64,000 nucleotides of DNA from Chryseobacterium sp. LAM-KRS1. Its GTDB lineage: Bacteria; Bacteroidota; Bacteroidia; Flavobacteriales; Weeksellaceae. The stretch lies in NCBI RefSeq assembly GCF_013184525.1, contig NZ_JAAOIZ010000002.1, positions 186,001 to 250,000 on the forward strand, given 5' to 3'. The notes below the pieces were generated by a model. The model did no database searches, had not been told where the DNA came from, and was given only the letters and a program-made list of their open reading frames with translations. Shown here in pieces: positions 45,037 to 54,316 of the stretch (the first letter of the stretch is position 1; the number at the start of each line of letters is the position of its first letter). The position numbers and the translations under genes are program-made.

Positions 45037-45062
45037 ACCTCTCGCTTACCCGGGAGGTTTTA
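45037..45062 (+). terminator. Intrinsic terminator after the SRPBCC gene
   Basis: ACCTCTCG (45037-45044) pairs with CGGGAGGT (45051-45058), then TTTTAT. It is 130 bp downstream of the stop. Confidence 0.65.
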
Positions 45063-45181
45063 TAAAACTGACTACTTCCACTCTGGATTACTACAAAGAA
45101 TTTATCTCACCTGTTATGAAACAGGATATATAGTCTACCTCATATACATTCTTGATCCATTGGAATTGCCTGTACGATTTT

Positions 45182-45985
45182 TTAAACTACTTTCGCTTTT
45201 CTGGTAATCCTGGCCAGCCATGCAGGGAAAAATCTTTTAAGAAAAACACCCAGAACTTCCTTGCCTCCTATCGCTTTCTGGTATTTTTTCTTTTCAATCG
45301 CACGAAGCATTTTTCGTGCAAATACAGGAGCAGGCATACCATTTTGAGTTGCTTCATCCATGGTTCCTTGTGAAGATCCGTCTCCGGTTACAGCATTCAT
45401 TGAAATATTGGTTTGTATAAATCCCGGACAAATAATGGTGATAAGAATGTTTTCTTTATACAGTTCTGCCCGAAGTGCATCAAAAAATCCATGCAAAGCA
45501 TGTTTTGCTCCCGCATAACCGCTTCGCATCGGAGCTCCGAAAATACCCATAAGGCTTGAAACGACAGCAATCTGACCACCTCCGTTCCTGATCATATAAG
45601 GAATTGTTGCCTTGGTAAGGGCCACCGTTCCAATATAATCTATATCGATCAGACGTTTATCTACTTCAATATCAGTTTCCATAGCCAGAGATCGCTGAGA
45701 CAAGCCCGCATTATTAATAAGAAGATCAATACTTCCGAATTTACCTGCTGCTTCTCCTGCAACAGTAGCCATATTTTTATAATGATACAGGTCCAAGGGT
45801 AATACCGCGTACCGATTACTGGTCAGCTTTGCTTTTTGCGCAATCGCTTCCAGCTGTTCTTCTTTCCTTGATGAAAGAATGATTTTTGCGGTAGTATTTG
45901 CTGCAAGCTCCATTACCAATGCCTCTCCTATTCCGGAAGAGGCCCCTGTAATCCAAACTGTTTTACCATCAAAATAGGTGCTCAT
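45182..45985 (-). CDS. SDR-family oxidoreductase, DHRS7-like
   Basis: 267 aa. VWITGASSGIGEALV holds the TGxxxGxG motif, NNAG is at about 91-94, and the catalytic motif is YAGAK in RSGYAGAKHALHGFFDALR. The long C-terminal tail (KALGG-like region, FLKRFFPAWLARITRKAKVV) is basic and hydrophobic, as in membrane-associated DHRS7/YqjQ-type reductases. The substrate is unknown. The flavin dehydrogenase gene is co-oriented immediately upstream (18-bp gap), so both probably form one oxidoreductase operon. Confidence 0.88.
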   Translation of the reverse strand: MSTYFDGKTVWITGASSGIGEALVMELAANTTAKIILSSRKEEQLEAIAQKAKLTSNRYAVLPLDLYHYKNMATVAGEAAGKFGSIDLLINNAGLSQRSLAMETDIEVDKRLIDIDYIGTVALTKATIPYMIRNGGGQIAVVSSLMGIFGAPMRSGYAGAKHALHGFFDALRAELYKENILITIICPGFIQTNISMNAVTGDGSSQGTMDEATQNGMPAPVFARKMLRAIEKKKYQKAIGGKEVLGVFLKRFFPAWLARITRKAKVV

Positions 45986-46003
45986 GATATTGTTCTTTAT
46001 CTT

Positions 46004-47665
46004 TTATTTCAGCCCGGCAATATATTTTCCGGCTTTCATTCCTGAAAACAGACATCCGCCCAAAAAGGTTCCTTCCAAGGCTCGATAGCCATGCATTCCT
46101 CCTCCTCCGAAACCTGCAGCCTCCCCAGCCGCATAAAGTCCTTCTATTATTGTATCATCTTCTCTTAAAACCTGTCCATCCAGATTGGTCTTAATTCCTC
46201 CTAATGTTTTTCTTGTCAGAATATTAAGCCTTACCGCAATTAATGGTCCGTTCCGGGGATCCAGTATTTTATGTGGTGTTGCTACTCTTCCCAATTTATC
46301 CCCCAGATATTTCCTGGTACTTCTTATATAATTCACCTGAGTATCTTTTGAAAACTGGTTATCCAATTCTCTGTCCCTGGCTTCGATCTGAGATTTTACC
46401 TTTTTATAATCCAAAAGGTGATTTCCGGAAAGTTCATTCATCCTTTTAATCAGATCCTGAAGATTATCCGATACAATAAAATCTTTTCCATGTTCTTTAA
46501 AAGCTTCCACAGGACCTGGTGCTTTTTTTCCAAAGATTCTTTTAAAAAAAAGACCATAATCCTTATTTGTAATGTCAGGGTTTTGCTCGGAGCCAGAAAG
46601 AGCAAACTCTTTTTTAATGATTTTTTGTGTTAAAATAAACCACGAATAAGAAAACCCGGTATCCTGTATGTATTTCAGGGTTCCCAATGTATCAAATCCA
46701 GGTAAAAACGGTGCCGGAAGCCTGTTTCCATTCGCATCAAACCATAGGGATGAAGGTCCCGGTAATATCCTGATGCCATGATCCGGCCAAATAGGATTCC
46801 AGTTTTGAAGACCTTCCGTATAGTGCCACATTCGATCCCTGTTGATAATATCAGCTCCGGCATTTTCAGTAATCCCGATCATTTTCCCATCCACATAAGC
46901 GGGAACTCCACATACCATTTTTTCAGGGGCTTTACCTAGTCGTTGCGGCCAGTTTTTACGAACAAGTTCATGATTAGCTCCTATTCCTCCGGAAGCAATA
47001 ATAACATGGGGCGCACTGTATTTGAACTGTGAAACAACAATTCTGTTGGTTGCCTCACCTCTTTCCTTATTGTCATTTTCAAGAATATCTCCTTCAATGC
47101 CTGTGACCTTACCATTTTCTGTAATAAGGTTGGTAACACGATGCCTGAACTTCATATTAAGAAGTCCCTTTGCTTGTGCTTCGTAAGCCTTTTCTACAAA
47201 AGGTTTTACAACTCCCGTTCCGGTTCCCCAGCTTACATGAAAACGGGGGACGGAGTTGCCATGCCCATCTGCGGAGCCATCTCCTCTCTCTGCCCATCCC
47301 ACCATGAACATCAGCTTAATTCCCATTTTAGAAATATAATCGTACTTTTCATTAGCTGCGAAATTCAGATATGCTTCCGCCCATTGTTTCGGCCAGTAAT
47401 CTTCTTTACGGTCAAAACCTGCTGTCCCCATCCAGTCCTGTTTCGCCAGTTCATAAGAATCTTTAATTCCTACTCTTCGCTGCTGAGGAGAATTAATCAG
47501 AAAAAGACCGCCAAAGGACCAGAATGCCTGCCCTCCGATATTCTGTTCTGTCTCCTGGTCGATCAATAATACCTTTTTCCCGGCGTTCGTTATTTCCATG
47601 GCAGCAGTAAGTCCTGCCAACCCGAAACCTACGATAATTGCATCTGGTTGAAATTCAATATCCAT
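46004..47665 (-). CDS. FAD-dependent dehydrogenase (KstD/fumarate reductase-like)
   Basis: 553 aa from the ATG at 47665 (MDIEFQPDAIIVGFGLAGL). An ATG 18 bp upstream adds only a few residues outside the family. The FAD-binding GxGxxG is GFGLAGL, the adjacent acidic LLIDQE binds ribose, and IASGGIGANHELVRKNWPQR plus the C-terminal LYAAGEAAGFGGGGMHGYRA complete the flavin site. The overall type is the FAD_binding_2 group that includes 3-ketosteroid delta-1-dehydrogenases. The substrate is unknown. It is co-transcribed with the SDR gene downstream, which suggests a two-step oxidation pathway. Confidence 0.88.
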   Translation of the reverse strand: MDIEFQPDAIIVGFGLAGLTAAMEITNAGKKVLLIDQETEQNIGGQAFWSFGGLFLINSPQQRRVGIKDSYELAKQDWMGTAGFDRKEDYWPKQWAEAYLNFAANEKYDYISKMGIKLMFMVGWAERGDGSADGHGNSVPRFHVSWGTGTGVVKPFVEKAYEAQAKGLLNMKFRHRVTNLITENGKVTGIEGDILENDNKERGEATNRIVVSQFKYSAPHVIIASGGIGANHELVRKNWPQRLGKAPEKMVCGVPAYVDGKMIGITENAGADIINRDRMWHYTEGLQNWNPIWPDHGIRILPGPSSLWFDANGNRLPAPFLPGFDTLGTLKYIQDTGFSYSWFILTQKIIKKEFALSGSEQNPDITNKDYGLFFKRIFGKKAPGPVEAFKEHGKDFIVSDNLQDLIKRMNELSGNHLLDYKKVKSQIEARDRELDNQFSKDTQVNYIRSTRKYLGDKLGRVATPHKILDPRNGPLIAVRLNILTRKTLGGIKTNLDGQVLREDDTIIEGLYAAGEAAGFGGGGMHGYRALEGTFLGGCLFSGMKAGKYIAGLK

Positions 47666-48068
47666 TGGTTGTAAGTGTAACAAATTCTATTAACTAAGAT
47701 AATAGATTTTAAGATTATAAAAGGCCAATTAATTTAGCCTTCATTAACTTTATTCTACTTTTATTATGTTTTGAATATTATATTACAAAACAATCCAGCT
47801 ATATAGGCAGTTTGGGTTTAAAAGTAAAAAATATAATGAAAGAAAAGCGGTCAATATTTTTTTATGATACTTAATTGAATATGATTTAAATCCCTTATTA
47901 TTCAAAAATATCTCATAAAACAACAGAAGATTTTAAAAATTATACGCCATAAAACCACTTTAAACACGGGTTTTTCTTTATTTTATTTATTTTTTACAAA
48001 ATATTATTACATCTCTTCCGTTTACTATTCACGTGACTCATGTTTGAGTTTCATGGTTATTAGTTTTT

Positions 48069-48097
48069 ATCCTCAACTTTATGTTGAGGATTTTTTT
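48069..48097 (+). terminator. Orphan intrinsic terminator 1
   Basis: ATCCTCAAC (48069-48077) pairs with GTTGAGGAT (48083-48091), then T-run. Confidence 0.82.
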
Positions 48098-48145
48098 ATT
48101 ATATTTGAACTTCTTGTGATTTAATCACATTTGTGTTTTTTTTAG

Positions 48146-48167
48146 GCCTTCTCCGGAAGGCTTTTTT
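48146..48167 (+). terminator. Orphan intrinsic terminator 2
   Basis: GCCTTC (48146-48151) pairs with GAAGGC (48156-48161), then T6. Confidence 0.78.
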
Positions 48168-48578
48168 ATTGTCTATCGCCCTACTGTTTCCCATTTCGGA
48201 CTACTTATAATAAATAATAAGAGGCTGTCATTCAAGACAACCTCTTGTATTGGTTATTAGTAAATACCCCCGACAATCTAAATTTTAGCAAATTCGTTCA
48301 GTTTACTTACTGGTTAAGTTTCGGCTAAATTACAAAAATTCATTAATTAGTGACAAATTATTATCTTTAATCTACCATTAATAAATAGTTATGTAAATAA
48401 TTTAATTCACTATAATATGAAATAAAAAGCATAATATTTACATTTTCTCATTAAAAATATTGGTTAAGCTTTTCCTCTCCAATATCCAAGAGAAATACTT
48501 ACGAATTCATTTTTTGAAGGATATGTCTCTTATCAGAATGATTACACTGAATAACCGGTATGAAATATGGATTACTCA

Positions 48579-49184
48579 TTATTTACTAATGATAATAACT
48601 GGTTTTCTAAAAGGACTTTTATCTTTTAAATATTGCTTTTCTTCTTCTGTCAGGCCACTCGTTGCCAGTCCAATACTACCCGATATTTGTTCATTTTGAT
48701 GATAATGCGCAAATTCAATACTGTCAATTTTTACTAATTTATCTATTCCCACATTAGTCATGTCTATCAGGTGGCTTTGATTTATTTCACCATTGATAAT
48801 TTGTCCTATTAGAAAAAAGGGCCTATTGGTAATTTCTAAAACAAAATCAAGTTTAAACTGAGCTGTTACTACATAATCCCATCTATATTTGCAATACCTG
48901 CATTGCTTTGCTTTTGGTGTACGCGCAAGTTTTCCGCATTTTGGACAATTGTTAAAAAATACTTTTTCAGGGTATTCAGATATAATCCTGGTTGCTACAT
49001 TTAATCTAATCTTTTCATGATCATATTCTGAAGACTCATCTGATTTTAGTTCTCCCAAATCTCCCGTTTGAATATCGGAAAAAGACATGAATGAATACAT
49101 GCGATAAGTTAAGATTAACTTTTCATGATCAGTCATTAATTCGCTGAAATACGCTATGATATATCTGGCTGTTTCTTTGTCCAT
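48579..49184 (-). CDS. Zinc-ribbon protein of unknown function
   Basis: 201 aa from the ATG at 49184 (MDKETARYIIAYFSELMTDH). An in-frame ATG further upstream would overlap the preceding gene, so it is less likely. A CPxCG...CxxC zinc ribbon is clear: Cys80, Cys83, Cys95 and Cys98. The N-terminal 60 residues are helical, and the C-terminal half is beta-rich. No family is recognised. It starts 12 bp after the stop of the exported lactonase gene on the same strand, which suggests co-transcription, but no functional link is evident. Confidence 0.72.
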   Translation of the reverse strand: MDKETARYIIAYFSELMTDHEKLILTYRMYSFMSFSDIQTGDLGELKSDESSEYDHEKIRLNVATRIISEYPEKVFFNNCPKCGKLARTPKAKQCRYCKYRWDYVVTAQFKLDFVLEITNRPFFLIGQIINGEINQSHLIDMTNVGIDKLVKIDSIEFAHYHQNEQISGSIGLATSGLTEEEKQYLKDKSPFRKPVIIISK

Positions 49185-49195
49185 AAAGTAAATTA

Positions 49196-50329
49196 TTAGG
49201 AACGAGAGTGGTATTTTTTTATCTTCACACAAGATATCCCTTTTATTTTTAGCTTCCTTCCTACTTTCTGCAGCAATCCCGTTTGCTGATTGCGTCTGAA
49301 CACAAAAGCATTCCCACTGGCAGCATTCGTCACAATTAAAAATTTCCCTTCTTCATCTATTTCAAATACCCTGGCCTGTTTACCAAAAGTGGGCTGATAT
49401 CCTACAGTTTTCAAAATGCCATTTTCAAGTATTGAAAAAATAGCAATATTATTTTCATTACCTCTGTTTGAGGCATACAGAAACTTTCCGTCGGGAGAAA
49501 TATGAACATCAGAACTTTCGAAATTATCTTTTACTTCATTTTTATGGGTACTGATTCTCTGGATATGTTCCAATCTTCCGTTTTCATAGGAATACACATC
49601 AATCGCTCCGCCTAATTCTTCGATACAATACGCAAATTTACCATTAGGGTGAAAGGTGAAATGCCTGGGTCCCGTTCCCGCCATAGTAGGAATAAAAGCA
49701 GGCTCAGCATCATCCATTGGCTGAACCGCATCATTTTTAAATTGATAAATCCTGATCTTATCCGCACCCAGATCAGGAGCAAATACATAATCAAAGTCCG
49801 GTGAAAAAACGGTTGAATGAATATGAGAACGGTCCTGTCTTTCAGGATTGACACTTCCTTCTGAAAACTGGAACCGTTGGACCATCGGATAGATCTTTCC
49901 ATTATCTGAAATTGGATATACAGAAATACTTCCTTCCGTATAATTCCCATTCAACAACCATTTACCATTTTTGTGAACAGTTACATAAACCGGATTTTCA
50001 CCACCACTCTTTTGGCTATTGATAAAATTGAGTGTTTTTTTGGCAGGATCAAATTCAAAACTGCTTACACTGCCGGCATTGGGTGTTTTACTTTCCGTAC
50101 AGGCAAAAATGTATTTTCCGTTGGGCGACAGGGTGACATAGGATGGATTTAGGATATTCTTTGTTTTGACTACTTTTGATAATTTCCCGGTATCTGTATT
50201 CAGCTGATATACATAGATTCCATCAGCTGCTTTGTCACGGTTAAAAGATCCAAAAAAAACATAGGTGCTTTGAGAATACATATTAATCCATCCTGAAACA
50301 GCAATGGCTATACTTATAATTTTTTTCAA
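49196..50329 (-). CDS. Exported seven-bladed propeller lactonase (6-phosphogluconolactonase-like)
   Basis: 377 aa. Signal peptide 1-20 (ending MYSQ) is followed by the PF10282-type propeller, with motifs GSFNRDKAADGIYVYQLN, NPSYVTLSPNGKYIFACTE, GTGPRHFTFHPNGKFAYCIE and SSDVHISPDGKFLYASNRGN. The family includes YbhE-type 6-phosphogluconolactonase and related lactonases. The signal peptide places this copy in the periplasm, where 6-phosphogluconolactone is not expected, so another sugar lactone is more likely. A separate cytoplasmic Pgl lies 2 kb away in the zwf operon. Confidence 0.85.
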   Translation of the reverse strand: MKKIISIAIAVSGWINMYSQSTYVFFGSFNRDKAADGIYVYQLNTDTGKLSKVVKTKNILNPSYVTLSPNGKYIFACTESKTPNAGSVSSFEFDPAKKTLNFINSQKSGGENPVYVTVHKNGKWLLNGNYTEGSISVYPISDNGKIYPMVQRFQFSEGSVNPERQDRSHIHSTVFSPDFDYVFAPDLGADKIRIYQFKNDAVQPMDDAEPAFIPTMAGTGPRHFTFHPNGKFAYCIEELGGAIDVYSYENGRLEHIQRISTHKNEVKDNFESSDVHISPDGKFLYASNRGNENNIAIFSILENGILKTVGYQPTFGKQARVFEIDEEGKFLIVTNAASGNAFVFRRNQQTGLLQKVGRKLKIKGISCVKIKKYHSRS

Positions 50330-50379
50330 TTTACTTTTGCTATGCTAATGGGTTTAATAAAACTATACGATGCTTGATT

Positions 50380-50387
50380 CAAAACTA
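50380..50387 (-). promoter_or_regulatory. -7 promoter element of the lactonase gene
   Basis: TAGTTTTG on the minus strand, exact TAnnTTTG, 50 bp before the ATG. Confidence 0.4.
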
Positions 50388-50461
50388 CATCTTTTTTTAT
50401 TTAAAATTTTAAAGTTCCTTTTTCAAAAGGAATTATTTTACAAAAAGTTTCGTGAAAGAAC

Positions 50462-51763
50462 TTAGTTTTTATAAAGTCGTTCAATAATCAGTGATGAAAA
50501 ATACTTCACCCCTGTTCTTATGCTTTCTTCATCCACTTGAAAATTTGGAGAATGATTCATAGCAATCATTTCTTTTTCAAAGTTGGAACCTCCAAGGAGA
50601 AAATATACACCCGGTATTTTTTGTTGAAAATAGGCAAAGTCATCATTAAAAAAAGGAACCTGTCCATAATCAGGAGAAATTGCATTGATACCGTAAATAT
50701 CACGAATGGTTTTTATTGCAGTGCCGGTTAGTTTTTCATCATTGATGACCGTAGGATTTTCTTGTATAAATGAAACTGAAATAAGCTGACTTTTATAAAT
50801 ATCCTCCACCAATCTTTTAACTTCAGGAATTATTTCCGGAACACGTGATGCATTGGTCTCATACAGATAAGCTTCGAGAAAGAAGTGATCATTTCTAGAA
50901 TAGAAACTCAACTTATCGTCCAGGATGCGATAATCTTTAAAAATAGTATTAGGGTTTATCAATCCTATATCCGGATCTATTATATGCTGAATTTCCCATG
51001 GCTTACTTCCTGCGTTCATGCGGGACAAAGAGGTATGGATTTTCCCGGTTAAACTTTTTATCTCCTCTTTTGATAATTCTTTTTTTAATTCAATTCGTAT
51101 TCTTTTCTGATAAGCAAATACTTCATTCGGCTTCACTATTATTTCTCCTACCGGGAGAGCGGTTACGTGCAGACCATATATTTCATCAGGAGCTATTTTG
51201 GAAAATAAATTAGTATTCATTATTCCTTTAGCTCCCATAAAGGTTTCTTCTTCCGGTTGGAATACAAAGTAAACGGTTCCTTTTAAATGTTTTTTATTTT
51301 TAGCAAGAATTTCAGCGATTCCCAGTCCGATCGCCATATGAACATCATGACCACAGCTATGTTGAATACCTTTTGTTTCTGATTTGAAAGGCTGCGGATC
51401 CGGAAAATCATTTGAAAGTGCATCCATATCTGATCTCCAGGCTATTTTCTTTCCTTCACGTTCACCCCTTAAGATTCCTACTACTCCATACCCATATATA
51501 TCCGTTTCTACCTCAAGTCCTAAGGCAATCAAATACTGTTTTAGCATCTTCTGAGTCCGAATTTCATGACCTGCCAATTCCGGATTTCTATGAAAATCTC
51601 TTCTGATCTCAACAAGTTTATTAAAAATTTTATCGGTTTCGAGCTGAATAGATTGATGGGAAAAAAACTCTTTTTTAGAGTTGGATATTACTGGCTTTTT
51701 CAGTTTTTGTGCAGAAACAACAGATACACTAAGGTAAATTAAGCTTAACAGAAGTTTTTTCAT
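50462..51763 (-). CDS. Exported M20-family amidohydrolase
   Basis: 433 aa. Signal peptide about 1-18 (cleavage after VSA). The M20D metal ligands are visible in GIQHSCGHDVHMAIGLG, PEEETFMGAKG and GLHVTALPVG, and the catalytic domain carries an insertion (about 220-330) that forms the dimerisation lid. Relatives hydrolyse N-acyl amino acids, hippurate or auxin conjugates. The signal peptide indicates a periplasmic location. It is co-oriented with the lactonase gene but separated by 130 bp. Confidence 0.88.
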   Translation of the reverse strand: MKKLLLSLIYLSVSVVSAQKLKKPVISNSKKEFFSHQSIQLETDKIFNKLVEIRRDFHRNPELAGHEIRTQKMLKQYLIALGLEVETDIYGYGVVGILRGEREGKKIAWRSDMDALSNDFPDPQPFKSETKGIQHSCGHDVHMAIGLGIAEILAKNKKHLKGTVYFVFQPEEETFMGAKGIMNTNLFSKIAPDEIYGLHVTALPVGEIIVKPNEVFAYQKRIRIELKKELSKEEIKSLTGKIHTSLSRMNAGSKPWEIQHIIDPDIGLINPNTIFKDYRILDDKLSFYSRNDHFFLEAYLYETNASRVPEIIPEVKRLVEDIYKSQLISVSFIQENPTVINDEKLTGTAIKTIRDIYGINAISPDYGQVPFFNDDFAYFQQKIPGVYFLLGGSNFEKEMIAMNHSPNFQVDEESIRTGVKYFSSLIIERLYKN

Positions 51764-52088
51764 GGAAATATTTATTCTAGTTTTCTGGGATTACTCATTT
51801 ATTAAATATAGACAATTATTATACTTTTCTCATTACATCTAATGTTGTTTAGCATTGCTGTAATTTTAAGAACTTGAACCTGCAACAACCAATTTAATTT
51901 TACCATCAGAAAAATGAAGATTATTATATGAATCAAAAAAACGGACAAATCACAAAATGTGATTTGTCCGTCCAAGTACTTAGGTATCAATTCCCGACTT
52001 ACTTTTATAAAGCATTGCATAAAATTACATTGATCAGTGAGGCCAACTTCTATATCCCGATTGACCTATTTTGAAAATAGCTCAGATT
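51764..52088. other. Intergenic region holding the pgl terminator
   Basis: About 325 bp. The only clear signal is the 14-bp hairpin at 51941-51971. A leftward open frame through it is not considered a gene. Confidence 0.6.
51938..51971 (-). terminator. Intrinsic terminator of the gnd-zwf-pgl operon
   Basis: ACGGACAAATCACA and TGTGATTTGTCCGT form a perfect 14-bp stem with loop AAA. The A-run on the left becomes the U-tract of the leftward transcript. Confidence 0.88.
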
Positions 52089-52799
52089 TTAACCTCCTGC
52101 TTTTTCATCTGTGAAAAACTGAAAACCTTCTTTTTTCTCAATAAGCTGCATCGGATATAATTTGGGATTATATTCTCCATTGAGTATCTCATTCAGTGCA
52201 TGTCTTTTAGACTCCCCAAATGCAACAACCAGTATGTTATCTGCATTATTGATCAATGATGCCGTTAAAGTAATTCTGAACATTTCCTGAGGTTTCAGAT
52301 AGTAAGCGGATACCCACTTTTCTTTTTCATCCAAAACATTTTCTCCCGGAAATAAAGAAGCCGTATGTCCGTCATCTCCCATTCCTAAAAGAATGAAGTC
52401 GAAAATACCGTCCGGCCCAAGAACTTTTCGGATCTGTTGTTCATAGTCTTTAGCATACTCTTCAGGTGCTATACCTTCCTTATACATTGGAAAAACCTGA
52501 TCTTTGTTAACCGGAACCTTATTGAGTAAGGCTTCAAAAGTCATTTTAGCATTGCTTTTGTCATCATCTAAAGGAACCCATCGTTCATCAACCCAAAAGA
52601 AATACACTTTATTCCACTCGATCTTTTCTGCATATCCGGGAGTTGCCAGCAAGTTGAAAATAGCCTTAGGAGAAGAGCCTCCGCTTAGCGCGACAACAAA
52701 TTTATCGTTTTTCTCTATTGATTTTTTTGAAAGATCTACAAAGGTATCTGCTGCTTTTTTATACAGCTTATCCAGATCTTCAAATATCGTAATATTCAT
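52089..52799 (-). CDS. pgl: 6-phosphogluconolactonase (cytoplasmic, DevB/SOL type)
   Basis: 236 aa without signal peptide. VALSGGSSPKAIFNLLA is the glucosamine-6-phosphate isomerase-like loop of the family. FFWVDERWVPLDDDKSNAKM and LLGMGDDGHTASLFPG carry the catalytic and phosphate-binding residues. It hydrolyses 6-phosphogluconolactone to 6-phosphogluconate, step two of the oxidative pentose phosphate pathway. It is the last gene of the gnd-zwf-pgl operon (25 bp after zwf), with a strong terminator downstream. Confidence 0.96.
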   Translation of the reverse strand: MNITIFEDLDKLYKKAADTFVDLSKKSIEKNDKFVVALSGGSSPKAIFNLLATPGYAEKIEWNKVYFFWVDERWVPLDDDKSNAKMTFEALLNKVPVNKDQVFPMYKEGIAPEEYAKDYEQQIRKVLGPDGIFDFILLGMGDDGHTASLFPGENVLDEKEKWVSAYYLKPQEMFRITLTASLINNADNILVVAFGESKRHALNEILNGEYNPKLYPMQLIEKKEGFQFFTDEKAGG

Positions 52800-52824
52800 T
52801 TTTTTCTTTTTAAATTAATACTTG

Positions 52825-54306
52825 TTACACCCAGCTATGCCCCTGTCTTTCAACCAATGAAATACTGTCATCCGGTCCCCAGCTCCCCGCTTTATAATTA
52901 GGGAAAGAGGCATCTTTATTATTTTCCCACGCTTCCTGTATAGTAGTAACTACATCCCAGGCTTCTTCTACCTGATCGGAACGCATAAATAAGGTAAGGT
53001 CCCCGATAAGCGCATCCAATAATAAAGTTTCGTAGGCTTCCGGGGTATCTTCCTGACAGACAAAGTTATCAAAGATCATTTCTACCGGTTTTAGGACCAG
53101 CGAAAGCCCTGGTTTTTTGGTCATAAACTGAAGTCTGATATCCATCAGCGGCTGAATATTGATGATGAGCCTGTTTGCTGATAAAAGATGGGGACTATCC
53201 GAGAATGTGGAATGTGGCAAAGGTTTAAACTGGATCGTAATATAAGAATGCTTTTCTTTCATTTTTTTCCCGGTACGGACATAAAAAGGAACATTCTGCC
53301 ACCTTTCATTATCAAGGTAGAATTTTACAGCCGCAAAAGTCTCTGTGTTGGAATCCTTAGCAATCCCATCTTCCTGGCGGTATCCCTTTATTTCTACACC
53401 GTCTATAATATTCTTTCCGTATTGGCCCCTCACCGCATAATGATCGACCTGGTCAGGAGAAATTCTACGGATTGCTTTCAGAACATCTACTTTCCGGTCC
53501 CTAATCTCCCCGGATTCCAGGGATGCAGGTGGTTCCATAGCAACCATACAGAGGATTTGCAATAAATGGTTCTGAACCATATCCCGTAATGCTCCGGTTT
53601 GCTCATAGAAAGCTCCCCGCGTCTCTACCCCCACTTCTTCGGCAACAGTGATCTGCACAGATTCTATATATTTATGATCCCATAAAGGTTCAAAAATAGA
53701 ATTTCCAAATCTGAATGCCAATATATTCTGAACGGTTTCTTTTCCTAAATAATGATCGATACGATAGATCTGTTCTTCTTCAAATGTCTGTGCAAGAAGA
53801 CTATTGAGCTCTATTGCCGATTGTTTATTATAGCCAAAAGGTTTTTCGATAATGATTCGGTCTTTTTTAGCATCACCGGCTAAAGCTGTATTTTTAATAT
53901 GGTTTGAAATGGTAGCTATGAAATTAGGTCCGATTGATAAGTAAAACAATCTGTTGGCCCGTACACCATACACTTTATCAAAAGCCTCCAGCTTCTCATA
54001 CAACGACAGGTATGAACTTTCTTCATCCAGCTGATGCTGAAAGTAGGTAATATGTGCCTGAAAGCCTGCCCAGTCCTCAGAAGTCACTTTTTTTCTGGAA
54101 AAACGCTCCAGATTTTCTTTAATATAGCTCCTGAAATATTCATCAGTATTGTCTGCTCTTCCTAGTGCAACAATGTTAAAGCCTTTTGGCATTCTGCCAT
54201 CGATATACAAGTTATAAAAAGCCGGAAAAAGTTTTCTTTTTGCCAGGTCTCCTGTAGCACCAAAAATTATAATGGTTGTTGGCTGCAAGATTTTATTTTC
54301 ATTCAT
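52825..54306 (-). CDS. zwf: Glucose-6-phosphate 1-dehydrogenase
   Basis: 493 aa. GATGDLAKR (16-24) binds the nucleotide, EKPFG is at 154-158, and the active-site RIDHYLGKE is at 182-190. The enzyme oxidises glucose 6-phosphate to 6-phosphogluconolactone, making NADPH. The gene sits 10 bp after gnd and 25 bp before pgl, so all three enzymes of the oxidative branch are made together. Confidence 0.97.
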   Translation of the reverse strand: MNENKILQPTTIIIFGATGDLAKRKLFPAFYNLYIDGRMPKGFNIVALGRADNTDEYFRSYIKENLERFSRKKVTSEDWAGFQAHITYFQHQLDEESSYLSLYEKLEAFDKVYGVRANRLFYLSIGPNFIATISNHIKNTALAGDAKKDRIIIEKPFGYNKQSAIELNSLLAQTFEEEQIYRIDHYLGKETVQNILAFRFGNSIFEPLWDHKYIESVQITVAEEVGVETRGAFYEQTGALRDMVQNHLLQILCMVAMEPPASLESGEIRDRKVDVLKAIRRISPDQVDHYAVRGQYGKNIIDGVEIKGYRQEDGIAKDSNTETFAAVKFYLDNERWQNVPFYVRTGKKMKEKHSYITIQFKPLPHSTFSDSPHLLSANRLIINIQPLMDIRLQFMTKKPGLSLVLKPVEMIFDNFVCQEDTPEAYETLLLDALIGDLTLFMRSDQVEEAWDVVTTIQEAWENNKDASFPNYKAGSWGPDDSISLVERQGHSWV

Positions 54307-54316
54307 TTTTCCGAAT

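Larger units (their letters stand above)
47666..48578. other. Long intergenic region with terminator cluster
   Basis: About 910 bp without a supported protein gene. It holds AGCTATATAG (47797-47806) and a 12-codon ORF (47836-47874, MKEKRSIFFYDT) resembling the pair near 44.1 kb. It also holds two rightward terminators (48069-48097, 48146-48167), a weak hairpin between them (TGTGAT-N3-ATCACA, 48115-48129) and an exact -7 box TATATTTG (48100-48107). An imperfect hairpin (48219-48246) may end the leftward 48579 gene. Short noncoding transcripts are likely. Confidence 0.45.

Noticed and set aside
51802..52020. Leftward 72-codon open frame
   Set aside because: It runs straight through the 14-bp terminator hairpin (51941-51971) of the pgl operon, and its product looks random.
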